Shown piece after piece: positions 52,601 to 61,246 of a stretch of DNA of 64,000 bases. This DNA comes from Thiosocius sp963808165 (GTDB taxonomy: Bacteria; Pseudomonadota; Gammaproteobacteria; Chromatiales; Chromatiaceae). The notes under the pieces were generated by a model. It was given only the letters and a program-made list of their open reading frames with translations. It did no database searches and was not told the DNA's origin. Each line of letters opens with the position of its first letter. Position 1 is the stretch's first letter. The DNA lies in contig CAWEET010000010.1 in assembly GCA_963808165.1 (NCBI GenBank), positions 1 to 64,000 of the forward strand, read 5' to 3'. Both the position numbers and the translations under genes were made by a program.

Positions 52601-54288
52601 CAGCCCCACCTCAACCATACGTTGATGCGCGCAGATGCGGCGAGCAGATTTCGGGTAAGCCCGGTGTAGATGTCCAAGATGTGAAATTCACGCCACACCA
52701 GCGCGTAAAAGTTCCGCCACCAGTGATCGGAAGACCGCCATCGGCTGAGCTGGTTGCGCTCCGTGTAATAGGCACGCATCCAGCCCAAAACGATCACGAT
52801 GCTCGCGAACACCATGAGGATGACGAACCATCTGACGTCGATGCCGGCCGCCTTGTAAAGTTTGTCGCCGAAATCGGGATCCGGATAGAGGAACACGTCG
52901 AAAGCATGACTGATGAGCGTATAACCGATCACCACAACCGTGAACGAGAACACAATGAGTGCCACCAGCCGCCACGGATTCTGTGATCGCATGTTGTAGG
53001 TGGCGAAAAGCAGTTGTGCTCCGGTTACCCAGCCGAAGAACAGCAAGATGATGGCGCCCTGTTTCTGGAACAGATTGGGCGCGACCATCAGGTGCGACAG
53101 CAGCAGCACAGCGACCGGGATGATGAGGGTAATCGCCGCCATCAGCAGCCATGGCTGGCGATTACGCGCCGGTCGTCGCTCGACGATGAAGGTATAAAGG
53201 TCGTCCTTCGGCACACCGTCGTCATGCCGGGCCTCGCCGATGATGCCTCCAGCACTCAAGAACAAAGTCCCCTTGAACAGTCCATGGGCGATCAGATGGA
53301 ATATCGCCAGCGAGAATGCGCCGACACCGCATTCCATGATCATGAACCCCATCTGTCCCATGGTGGAGTAACCGAGAGACTTCTTGATGTCGTGCTGGCT
53401 CAACATCAGGACAGAACCGATGACGGCAGTGAATAGGCCGACAATGAACACCCAGTGCAGCACATGTTCCGTGTAAGCGAAAACGGGCGCGAACCGGTTG
53501 ATGAGAAACCCGCCCGCGTTGACGATACCCGCATGCATGAGTGCGGACACCGGGGTTGGTCCGTCCATCGTGTACGGCAACCACGAGTGCAGCAGGAACT
53601 GCGCTGAACGGGCGAAGGCCGACAAAGCGATCAGCGCGGCCACCAATTCGGCAACAGGGAGTTCGAAAAAGGTGCTGGTGTGCGGATCGGCGGCAAGTGC
53701 GTCGAAGATCTCGGGCAGCGACCAGGTGTGGAAGCTGTGGTAAAGCACCGCGGCCGCGAGCAGCAAAGGTAGATCACCGAACCGGTAGGTGATGAAGGTC
53801 CAGAACCCGAAACGGTAGGCGGACCGGCTGCGAGTGTCGTGGCCGAGTAGAAAATAGAGCAATACGCCGATCAGATGCCATGCGATCAGCAACGTGATCA
53901 GGTCTCCCGCCGCAACCATCACCAGCAATGCGGCCGTCATGAGGTCGAGCAGCACGAAGAACCGCGCATACCCGGCTTCTTCGGCCATATAGCGCACCGA
54001 GTAGATTCTCACCAGGAGGCTGATGCCGGCGATCAGCAGGCCCATCAGTACGCTCAGCGGGTCGAAAAGCAGACTGCCCCAGGAACTGCCCAGTGCCAAG
54101 CGTGACGTTTCCTGCCCCGACAGGATGGAGCCCAGCATGACCGCTGCGAACACGAAAGAAACGGAGCCCCCCGCGACGCTGATGCGCGACACGCCGCGGC
54201 CCAGTGTTCCGCTCAAAAGGTGGGTGAGCAGCGCCGATACGAGAGGCAGCGACGGCAGAAGCAGAACCAGCTGATCCATGACCCTCAT
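52600..54288 (-). CDS. dabB: DAB inorganic-carbon pump, membrane subunit DabB
   Basis: A 562-residue complex-I NuoL/Mrp-like proton-pumping subunit. Family signatures: LLIAWHLIGVLLYFLLGHDT, SAFARSAQFLLHSWLPYTMD, GPTPVSALMHAGIVNAGGF, and KKSLGYSTMGQMGFM with the usual Lys residues. It powers DabA by the proton (or cation) gradient. It is the first gene of the minus-strand operon, with GGAAGGCAGCG before ATG 54288. Its promoter would be in the gap shared with the decayed LysR gene. Confidence 0.94.
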   Translation of the reverse strand: MRVMDQLVLLLPSLPLVSALLTHLLSGTLGRGVSRISVAGGSVSFVFAAVMLGSILSGQETSRLALGSSWGSLLFDPLSVLMGLLIAGISLLVRIYSVRYMAEEAGYARFFVLLDLMTAALLVMVAAGDLITLLIAWHLIGVLLYFLLGHDTRSRSAYRFGFWTFITYRFGDLPLLLAAAVLYHSFHTWSLPEIFDALAADPHTSTFFELPVAELVAALIALSAFARSAQFLLHSWLPYTMDGPTPVSALMHAGIVNAGGFLINRFAPVFAYTEHVLHWVFIVGLFTAVIGSVLMLSQHDIKKSLGYSTMGQMGFMIMECGVGAFSLAIFHLIAHGLFKGTLFLSAGGIIGEARHDDGVPKDDLYTFIVERRPARNRQPWLLMAAITLIIPVAVLLLSHLMVAPNLFQKQGAIILLFFGWVTGAQLLFATYNMRSQNPWRLVALIVFSFTVVVIGYTLISHAFDVFLYPDPDFGDKLYKAAGIDVRWFVILMVFASIVIVLGWMRAYYTERNQLSRWRSSDHWWRNFYALVWREFHILDIYTGLTRNLLAASARINVWLRWG

Positions 54289-54593
54289 CGCTGCCTTCCG
54301 CCTCGCTGCGGCTGCGGGTGTCGACGCCTTGTCAGGTTGCAGTACACGTCAAATCTGGGGATCGATGTCGATGGCTGAATCTGGATTGGCGCGGAAGCTT
54401 AGCACAAGGCGGAAACCGAATCGGAAGACGCAGAGCGTCAATCGCTTGTGGCCAAGGGACGTTGATTGCCGACGACCGGGTGCGCGGAATTTCTATTGGC
54501 CCATAAAGCAAGAGTTCATTCGGCGGCGCCGTGCAGGGTGTGTCAGGAAATCTGCTCAGCGACGGGGTGGGTACCACGATTCTGACGCAGCCG
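54289..54593. other. Intergenic region between dabB and the decayed LysR gene
   Basis: About 300 bases that probably hold the dab promoter and, originally, the divergent promoter of the LysR gene. I could not identify a convincing -10/-35 pair or LysR dyad. No other gene is present. Confidence 0.4.
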
Positions 54594-55476
54594 AGCCCGC
54601 GGCAGCTCGACGTTTTTCATCTAGCTAAACGGCGCGCGCCCACACGCCCTGGCAGCCGAGGAAGCGCGCCAGAGCCGGCCAGCGCTTTCGATGCAGATCC
54701 GTCAGCTGGGAGACACGGCCGGACCGAAGCTGTTCGAGAAACTGGGCAAAAAGATTTACCTGGCGCAGGCCGGAAGCGGCTTCTTCCGCTACAGTTAAGC
54801 GATCGGCCGCCGGCCGAGTAAATCGACGTAGCGATCGTTGTCCTGGAGGGCGTGCAAACAGGTCATCTGAGGAACCGCTTGGCGACGACCGCGGATTATT
54901 TTGCAGCCCGCCGGCTGGCGCCGTTCTCGCGGTAAAAACATCTCGCATGGCGTGACCAGCCGCAAGACCTTGCCCGATCAGCTGGCCGCCAATGACGCCG
55001 ATCTCGTGATCATGGGTAAGCCGCCGGATGGACTGGACCTGGACCCGACACCGCTGATGGAAAGACCGCTGGCGATCAACGCGCCGCCCCACCATCCGCT
55101 GGCCGCGCAGCAAACGATCCGGCTGGCGCGTCTGCAGGACGAGGTGTTCGTCGCGCGCGAGCAGCAGTCCGGAAAGCAGATCGCAATGGTGCGCTTTTTC
55201 CAGGAATGCGGCATTCAGCCCAAGGCCCGTATGGAGATGAGCACCAACTCGGCAATCAAGCACGCGGTCGAGGCGAGACTGGGCCTCGGTATCGTCTCGA
55301 TGCACACGTTGGAACTGGAACTCGAGGCCGACAGGCTGGTGATTCTCGATGTCGAGGGCTACTGGTATCTGGTGACCCATGCCGGCAAGCGCCTGCTGCC
55401 GGTGGTCCGGGCATTCTTCGATTTCCCGATGGGCGAATATGCCGTCCAGTTCATGCAGCCCGGGCAGCAGTTGTGA
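54594..55476 (+). pseudogene. Decayed CbbR-type LysR regulator, divergent to dab
   Basis: Fragments of a LysR regulator lie in several frames. From 54594 one frame reads SPRQLDVFHLAK (helix 1). From 54691 another reads MQIRQLGDTAGPKLFEKLGKK to LAQAGSGFF, like the wing of cbbR at 44.1 kb, then stops at TAA 54796. TTADYFAARRLAP near 54890 lies in a third frame. From about 54955 an intact effector-domain C-terminus runs to TGA 55476 (VTSRKTLPDQLAANDADLVIMG-like, split by family; ARMEMSTNSAIKHAVEARLGLG). At least one stop and two or more frameshifts disable the gene. It is divergent from dabB, the place of a dab-specific regulator. Confidence 0.85.
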
Positions 55477-56159
55477 GATCGGGGGGCTTCAGCCGTATCG
55501 TGGCCCTGCTGCTGTTATTTCACTACGGCGCCGGAGCGGGGGCCCAGGATGGTGACTGGGAGCTGTCGATCAACGGGCACAACAGTTATCTGTTCGGTGA
55601 ACCGGGCTTTGGCGGCGGCTTGCGTATCCCCTGGGAGGTGGTGATCCGGTTCCGGGTGCAGGCCGGCCAGTATCTGGCCGGCAGCGGCAGCGCGCGCTGG
55701 CGCGACAGGATAGAAACCCTGTCCCATCCCGCGGACTGGTTTGTGTGTCGCCAGGTCGACGGAACCTATCTCGACAGCAACCTTATGCTGCATGAGACGC
55801 CTCGCGTGCGCTTCGCCGGTTTTCCGGTGGCCGGCGAGGTCAACGACGGGCGGGTCCGGCTGCAGCCGGGTTACCAGCCACCCGGCAACTACCTGGCGGT
55901 CACCTATGAATGCATCAATGAGTTACCGTTCGCGGACAATTGGTTCGCGCTGGCTGAACGTGGCAAGCAGATCCTCGGCAAGCGCCAGGACGCGGAAAAG
56001 AAACGCGAAGGAGCGAGCCAGTATGCGCGGGTGCGCGAGGTTGGCTCACTGCCCCCCGAGGGGAGTCTCGACCTGCCGTTGCGTGACGACTGGAGCTTTG
56101 TCCAGGGTGGGCCCGATGACGACCTGTTCGTCAGTTACCGGCTGAAGCGTCTCGAATAG
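55473..56159 (+). CDS. Secreted protein of unknown function
   Basis: A 228-residue protein with a Sec signal peptide (IVALLLLFHYGAGAGAQDG) read from GTG 55473, which overlaps the stop of the LysR relic (GTGA). The mature part contains INGHNSYLFGEPGFGGGLRI and ETLSHPADWFVCRQVDGTYLD split around a Cys pair. Beta-rich composition suggests a periplasmic domain; no family recognised. It once formed an operon with the now broken regulator gene, so it may have been under the same control as the dab genes. Confidence 0.65.
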   Translation: MRSGGFSRIVALLLLFHYGAGAGAQDGDWELSINGHNSYLFGEPGFGGGLRIPWEVVIRFRVQAGQYLAGSGSARWRDRIETLSHPADWFVCRQVDGTYLDSNLMLHETPRVRFAGFPVAGEVNDGRVRLQPGYQPPGNYLAVTYECINELPFADNWFALAERGKQILGKRQDAEKKREGASQYARVREVGSLPPEGSLDLPLRDDWSFVQGGPDDDLFVSYRLKRLE

Positions 56160-56174
56160 CGGGCGCTGAACCCT

Positions 56175-56732
56175 TCACCGCAGACGCCGGATCAGATACA
56201 GGATCGGACCGGGTGACGCTTGCTGGGTCACGCCGTACCGCCGGTCCAGTCCGGACAGCCAGGACTGCACGGCGGCCGTCTCGTCCCGCGCCCCGTCGTG
56301 TCCGCGGTAAACCTGCAGCGAGATCAGCCCGCCGACGGCCAGCAGGTTCAGTGACTGGTTGAGCGCCGACAGCGTGGAATCGGCGCGCGTGATCCGCGTC
56401 TTGTCGCCGCCGGGCAGGTAGCCGAGATTGAACATCACCGCACTGACCTGTCCGGACCAGTCTGCCGGGATCCGGGCGGTCATCCGCTGGTGGCCACACA
56501 GCAGCAGTCTTGCGACATGCTGCAGCCCTGCCTGGTCCAGGCGCTGCTGCGCCGAGGCAAGCGCTTGCGCTTGGATATCGAAACCGATGACCCGGCCGTC
56601 TGGCGCCACCTGGCTGGCGAGAAACAGCGTGTCGTGGCCATTCCCGACGGTCGCATCGACCGCCCGATCGCCCGATCGCAGGATGTCGCCCACGGCCTGC
56701 TGGGCCCGTTCGGTCAGTGGCGTGGGCCTCAC
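56175..56732 (-). CDS. MnmM-like class I SAM methyltransferase
   Basis: A 185-residue rRNA/tRNA methylase-like protein (YtqB/MnmM type). AVDATVGNGHDTLFLASQV is the SAM-binding loop, then VMFNLGYLPGGDKTRIT, a signature of this family, and LISLQVYRGHDGARDE. MnmM methylates the aminomethyl group of U34 in tRNA. I start at GTG 56732, overlapping the stop of the oxidoreductase gene (GTGA); a longer open frame is a shadow. The pair would do the two C-terminal and N-terminal jobs of MnmC. Confidence 0.82.
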   Translation of the reverse strand: MRPTPLTERAQQAVGDILRSGDRAVDATVGNGHDTLFLASQVAPDGRVIGFDIQAQALASAQQRLDQAGLQHVARLLLCGHQRMTARIPADWSGQVSAVMFNLGYLPGGDKTRITRADSTLSALNQSLNLLAVGGLISLQVYRGHDGARDETAAVQSWLSGLDRRYGVTQQASPGPILYLIRRLR

Positions 56733-57790
56733 TGGAAGCGCCGGATGTCCGCCTCCGCAGGCAGCGGCAGGGCGGATCGCAGATGTGCTGTCAGGCGTTC
56801 TGCATACCAGGGTGTCTGCAACGCGCCATGGGCGCCGAAGCCGTTGAACACCCACAGATGCGGGCAGTCGGGATGGACGCCGATCAACGGATAACGATCG
56901 CTGGTCGCCGGCCGGATCCCGGCCCGGTGGCTGACCAACTGGGTGGTCGTGGCGGTGGGAAGCAGCTTCGCCAGGCCGGCGAGCAGCGCCTGTCTGGCGG
57001 CGTCGGTCGGGTGGTCATCGAGCTGCCGGTGTTCGTGCGTGGCCCCCAGTCGGACTTCTCCATTGACCAGCGGCACAAGCCAGTGGGCGCCATTGATGAT
57101 GTGGCGTGTTTGCCAGTCTTCGATTGTCACGTTCAGGATCTCACCCTTGTCCGGGGCGAGCGGCAGGTCTCTGAACCAGCGATTGAAGCGCAGGCGCGCC
57201 CCGTCGCAAAAGACCAGTCGATCCGCGCGCAGTCCCGCGGCGCGGACGCCCCCGGCCACGCATTCGATCTGCTCGCAGTCCAATGCGCGCTCCACCAGGC
57301 AGCCCTGGGCACTCAGCCAGGCGCGCATCCTCAGCAACAGTTGTGGCAAATCGACATAACCGGTCCGATACTGGCCGAAGCCACCGTAAGGTGCCCGGAC
57401 GGCTTCGGGGCAACCGTCCGCGGCGAACGGGGCACCCAGCAGGTCGTGGCAGGTCGGGTCCTCTGTGCGACGCTCGTAAAAGCGCCGCTGTTTTGCTGAC
57501 CGGAACAGCCGCAGCATCGGCAGCCGGTGAAACAGCCGTTGACCAAAGCCCGTCTCCAATTCGGCGTACCAGCGATCCGCTGCGGCCAGCCAGTCAGGCA
57601 GCTCGGGGCGGCGGTTGAATCGCATGCCCGCCAAGGGATTCACCAGTCCGGCCGCGACCATGGACGACGCGCTGGCATGCCGGTCGTCGACCACGCACAC
57701 CCGTTGACCTGCCTGGATCAGATGCCAGGCCAATGCGCTCCCGGCCAGACCCTGGCCTACGATGAGCGTGTCGAGGGTGGATGACGACAT
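56729..57790 (-). CDS. FAD-dependent oxidoreductase, DAO family (MnmC oxidase-domain-like)
   Basis: A 353-residue flavoprotein with the dinucleotide-binding LIVGQGLAGSALAWHLIQAG and the late HRAGIRPATSDRYPLIGV and VFNGFGAHGALQTPWYAERL, a layout found in D-amino-acid-oxidase-like enzymes, including the MnmC(o) domain that removes the carboxymethyl group of cmnm5U34. It lacks a methyltransferase domain; that role may be filled by the overlapping MnmM-like gene. Start ATG 57790. The tRNA role is inferred from neighbourhood and fold. Confidence 0.75.
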   Translation of the reverse strand: MSSSTLDTLIVGQGLAGSALAWHLIQAGQRVCVVDDRHASASSMVAAGLVNPLAGMRFNRRPELPDWLAAADRWYAELETGFGQRLFHRLPMLRLFRSAKQRRFYERRTEDPTCHDLLGAPFAADGCPEAVRAPYGGFGQYRTGYVDLPQLLLRMRAWLSAQGCLVERALDCEQIECVAGGVRAAGLRADRLVFCDGARLRFNRWFRDLPLAPDKGEILNVTIEDWQTRHIINGAHWLVPLVNGEVRLGATHEHRQLDDHPTDAARQALLAGLAKLLPTATTTQLVSHRAGIRPATSDRYPLIGVHPDCPHLWVFNGFGAHGALQTPWYAERLTAHLRSALPLPAEADIRRFQ

Positions 57791-57830
57791 TCGGCCATTT
57801 TGGCACGACCGCGGCTTCGGATGGCGTGTT

Positions 57831-58613
57831 TCAGCCGGCCGCCTGGGCGGGCATGCCCCGCGTGAGTGGCAACGGGACTGAGCGCTCGAGTGCGCTCACG
57901 ATGGCCGCGCGGGCGAGTTCGGCCACCTGCCGGCGGGTTTGGCCGGCGTGCGCGATCGGTTCGGTGAATACCACGTGCACCTCGGTCACTTCGCGCGTCA
58001 GCAGGTCGCGCAGGTTGGTCCACAGCGGTTGCTGATCGGTGTAGGGTGCGACTGGGTCGAACGCGCCATTGATGTGGTAGCGCAGCGCGACCGGCACGAC
58101 GTCGGTTCCCGTGTCGATCGCCGCCGCGAACAAGCGCGAGAAAAAAGGTCGGACCTCACGCCCATCGGTGGTGGTGCCCTCGGGGAACAGCGTCAACAAC
58201 CCGTCTTCGCGCAGGCGCTGCGCGATCTGTTGACTGATCGTCCCGGCCTCGCCGTTGCCACGGCGGATGAACAGGGTGCCGGAGCGTGCGGCCAGCCAGC
58301 CTATCACCGGCCAGTTTCGGATCTCGTACTTGGACAAGAAATCGGTCCGGGTCAGTCCACCCAGCACGGTGATGTCAAGCCAGGAGACGTGATTGCTCAC
58401 CAACAGCGCCGGCGGACGCGGCCGGTGACCGGACAGCGTGATGCGCACGCCGAGGATGTCCGCCAGGCGGTTGTGCCACCAGGCAGTGACGTAGGGGTGG
58501 GTTCGCGACGGCCCGCCGGCGTGTCGGGTCAGGATCAGCGGCGCGAGTAGCGCGCCGAGCAGCACATGCGTGGCCAACAGCAGCAGGCGCCGCATCACCC
58601 GGATTGCTCGCAT
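57831..58613 (-). CDS. Lysophospholipid/1-acylglycerol-3-phosphate acyltransferase (PlsC/OlsA type)
   Basis: A 260-residue acyltransferase with a membrane anchor near the N-terminus. The catalytic NHVSWLDITVLGG (HX4D) and LTLFPEGTTTDGREVRPF (FPEGT) motifs are clear. PlsC uses lysophosphatidic acid; OlsA uses lyso-ornithine lipid. Because an OlsB-like relic is just upstream on the same strand, this may be an orphaned OlsA; if so its current substrate is uncertain. The start is ATG 58613. Confidence 0.87.
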   Translation of the reverse strand: MRAIRVMRRLLLLATHVLLGALLAPLILTRHAGGPSRTHPYVTAWWHNRLADILGVRITLSGHRPRPPALLVSNHVSWLDITVLGGLTRTDFLSKYEIRNWPVIGWLAARSGTLFIRRGNGEAGTISQQIAQRLREDGLLTLFPEGTTTDGREVRPFFSRLFAAAIDTGTDVVPVALRYHINGAFDPVAPYTDQQPLWTNLRDLLTREVTEVHVVFTEPIAHAGQTRRQVAELARAAIVSALERSVPLPLTRGMPAQAAG

Positions 58614-58764
58614 TCGTCAGGCCTCCCTCACCCGGAGAAAGCGTCGTATATATGAGGCATCGATCGCGTGAACGTTCACCCGCACCAGGATGCCGCACAG
58701 TGCAAACCTGGATCGTAGCATGGCTCGCGCCACAGGCCTTTGCGCTGAGGCGAAAGCAAGCGTT

Positions 58765-59079
58765 GAGCAGCGGGCCGAGGTCGAATTCGCTGTGCGAGTA
58801 GAACCCCCCGCCGCTGCGTGCCCCCGCGTCGAGAAGCAGGCGGGTTCAGCCGACCACCCGCTCGCTGCGGCTCTCGCGCACCAACAGGTGTTGGCAGTAG
58901 CTGTCGTAGCGGTCCCGGTCATAGCCGGCCATGTCACTGTCCAGTCTGGTTCCCTTTTCTTCGCTGAATGCCCGATACCTCAGCGCGTGCGACGCCCGAA
59001 TGTCATCGGCCTTGTTTGCCATTTTCCAATAGAGGCGACGTCGAGAGCGGCCAGGGCGAATCTCAGGTAAAGCACTCAT
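58765..59079 (-). pseudogene. Truncated OlsB-like GNAT N-acyltransferase
   Basis: A relic of an ornithine-lipid N-acyltransferase (OlsB, hemolysin-like GNAT). The first 77 codons read ADDIRASHALRYRAFSEE and YDRDRYDSYCQHLLVRE, typical of OlsB, then a TGA (58846-58848) interrupts the conserved VVGTYRLL segment. In the same frame after the stop, TRLLLDAGARSGGGFYSH and SEFDLGPLL continue the homology to about 58765, after which nothing matches, so the C-terminal two thirds are deleted. Stop plus truncation show loss of function. Confidence 0.75.
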
Positions 59080-59308
59080 GAGGTTGATTCCCCGCGATTT
59101 TTTGACAGATCTTCAGCGTATGGACGGTATGCGACATTGGTTTTTTGTAGCGCGCATGACTGCCTGGGTGCTTGGCGGTCTGCAGGGTAATCAGTGAAAA
59201 ATTCAAGGTATTGCGGCGCGCGCCGGAGGTGCCGATGCTGCCCGCTGGCCGTTGCGTTCCGAATGGGTGCGTTACAATAATCAATTGAGTCCACTAAGGT
59301 CAGTCGCG

Positions 59309-61207
59309 ATGCCCCACACTCCGCCCGGTGCGCCCTACACGCTGCTCGACGAAATCGAATCCCCTGTCGACTTGCGCAGGCTCACGGCTGCCGAGTTGCC
59401 GGCGCTAGCGGCCGAGGTGCGTCGATTCCTGGTCAATACCGTATCTCAGACGGGTGGCCATCTCGCGGCCGGCCTGGGCGTGGTCGAACTGACCGTTGCG
59501 CTGCACTATATCTTCGACACCCCAAATGACCGTCTGATCTGGGATGTCGGGCACCAGGCCTATCCGCACAAGATACTGACCGGGCGGCGCGAGCGTATGC
59601 ACACCCTGCGCCAGAAAGACGGCCTCTCCGGCTTCCTCAAGCGTGACGAATCCGAATACGACCCGTTCGGGGCGGGCCATTCGAGCACCTCGATCAGCGC
59701 TGCGCTGGGCATGGCGGTTGCCGCCGACGCAGCGGGCGAGCCGCGTGAACACATCGCGGTGATCGGCGACGGCGCGCTGTCTGCCGGTATGGCGTTCGAG
59801 GCGCTGAATCACGCGGGCGCGCTCGATCTCGACCTGTTGGTCGTCCTCAACGACAACGACATGTCGATATCGCGCCCGGTCGGTGCAGTCAGCAACTACC
59901 TGGCACGGGTTCTGTCCAGCGGCTTCTACAACCGGGTGCGCGAGGGAGGCAAGACCGTCCTGAACGGCCTGCCCGGGATGAAGGACCTGGTGCACCGCTG
60001 GGAAGAACACATGAAGGGCATGGTGATGCCCGGCACCCTGTTCGAGGAACTGGGTTTCAACTACATCGGCCCGATCGACGGCCATGACCTGCCATTGCTG
60101 GTCAGCACCCTGCGCAACATGAAGGCCATGCGCGGGCCGCGCTTCCTGCATGTGGTGACCCAGAAGGGCCATGGGTACGCGCCTGCCGAAGGCGATCCCT
60201 GCGTCTACCACGGGGTGACGCCGTTCAATCCCTCGACCGGCAAGATGGCGAAGAAGTCTGCCGCAAAGAGCTTCACGCAGGTGTTCTCCGACTGGATCTG
60301 CGATGCGGCCGAGCGCGAGTCACGCCTGACGGCGGTTACACCGGCGATGTGCGAGGGGTCCGGGCTGGTCGAATTCGCCCGACGCTTCCCGAAACGCTAC
60401 TTCGATGTCGGAATCGCCGAGCAGCATGCCGTCACCTTTGCCGCGGGTATGGCCTGCGATGGCCTCAAGCCGGTGGTGGCCATCTACTCGACATTCTTGC
60501 AGCGGGCCTACGATCAGTTGCTACACGATGTCGCGCTGCAGAATCTCGACGTCACCTTTGCTATCGATCGCGCCGGCCCGGTCGGCGCCGATGGCGCCAC
60601 CCATGCGGGCAGCTTCGATCTCAGCTACGCACGCTGTATCCCCAACGTCGCGATCCTGACGCCGGCGGACGAGGCCGAATGTCGACGTATGTTGCAGACC
60701 GCATTCGAGCATCAGGGCCCGGCGTTGGTTCGTTACCCACGTGGAGCGGGCACTGGCGCCGCCGTCGGCGACGATCTCGAGACCTTGCCCTGGGGGCGCG
60801 CGGAACTGGTCAGGCCGGGCAACGACGTAGCCCTTCTGGTGTTCGGAACCCTGCTCGATGCGGCCCGTCAGGTGGCCGAACGACTGGGTGCTACCCTGGT
60901 CAACATGCGCTTCGTCAAGCCACTGGACGAAGACATGATCCTCTCGCTGGCCCGGGGCCATCGGCTACTGGTGACGCTCGAGGAGAATGTGGTGCTCGGG
61001 GGTGCCGGTTCTGCGGTCAACGAGTTGCTGCACTCTGCCGGCATGGCGAGCCATGTGCTGAATCTGGGCCTGCCCGACGAATTCATCGAACAGGGGACGC
61101 AGGCCGAACAGCTCGAGTTGGCCGGTTTGTCAGTCGAACAGATCGAGGCGCGTATTGGGGAGGTCCTGGTAGGACAAGCGGCGGGCTCACAGGCGGCGCG
61201 CGCCTGA
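59309..61207 (+). CDS. dxs: 1-deoxy-D-xylulose-5-phosphate synthase
   Basis: A 632-residue thiamine-diphosphate enzyme that starts the MEP isoprenoid pathway from pyruvate and glyceraldehyde-3-phosphate. HYIFDTPNDRLIWDVGHQAYPHKIL, split as family blocks; GHSSTSISAALGMAVA; the ThDP/Mg motif GDGALSAGMAFEALNHAG and VVLNDNDMSIS; and the transketolase pyrimidine domain RYFDVGIAEQHAVTFAAG are visible. ATG 59309 begins MPHTPPGAPYTLLDEI; an upstream extension is not homologous. Confidence 0.97.
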   Translation: MPHTPPGAPYTLLDEIESPVDLRRLTAAELPALAAEVRRFLVNTVSQTGGHLAAGLGVVELTVALHYIFDTPNDRLIWDVGHQAYPHKILTGRRERMHTLRQKDGLSGFLKRDESEYDPFGAGHSSTSISAALGMAVAADAAGEPREHIAVIGDGALSAGMAFEALNHAGALDLDLLVVLNDNDMSISRPVGAVSNYLARVLSSGFYNRVREGGKTVLNGLPGMKDLVHRWEEHMKGMVMPGTLFEELGFNYIGPIDGHDLPLLVSTLRNMKAMRGPRFLHVVTQKGHGYAPAEGDPCVYHGVTPFNPSTGKMAKKSAAKSFTQVFSDWICDAAERESRLTAVTPAMCEGSGLVEFARRFPKRYFDVGIAEQHAVTFAAGMACDGLKPVVAIYSTFLQRAYDQLLHDVALQNLDVTFAIDRAGPVGADGATHAGSFDLSYARCIPNVAILTPADEAECRRMLQTAFEHQGPALVRYPRGAGTGAAVGDDLETLPWGRAELVRPGNDVALLVFGTLLDAARQVAERLGATLVNMRFVKPLDEDMILSLARGHRLLVTLEENVVLGGAGSAVNELLHSAGMASHVLNLGLPDEFIEQGTQAEQLELAGLSVEQIEARIGEVLVGQAAGSQAARA

Positions 61208-61246
61208 GACGGGTGCAAAGAAGGCGCGATGTGCAGGCCGCGCGGT

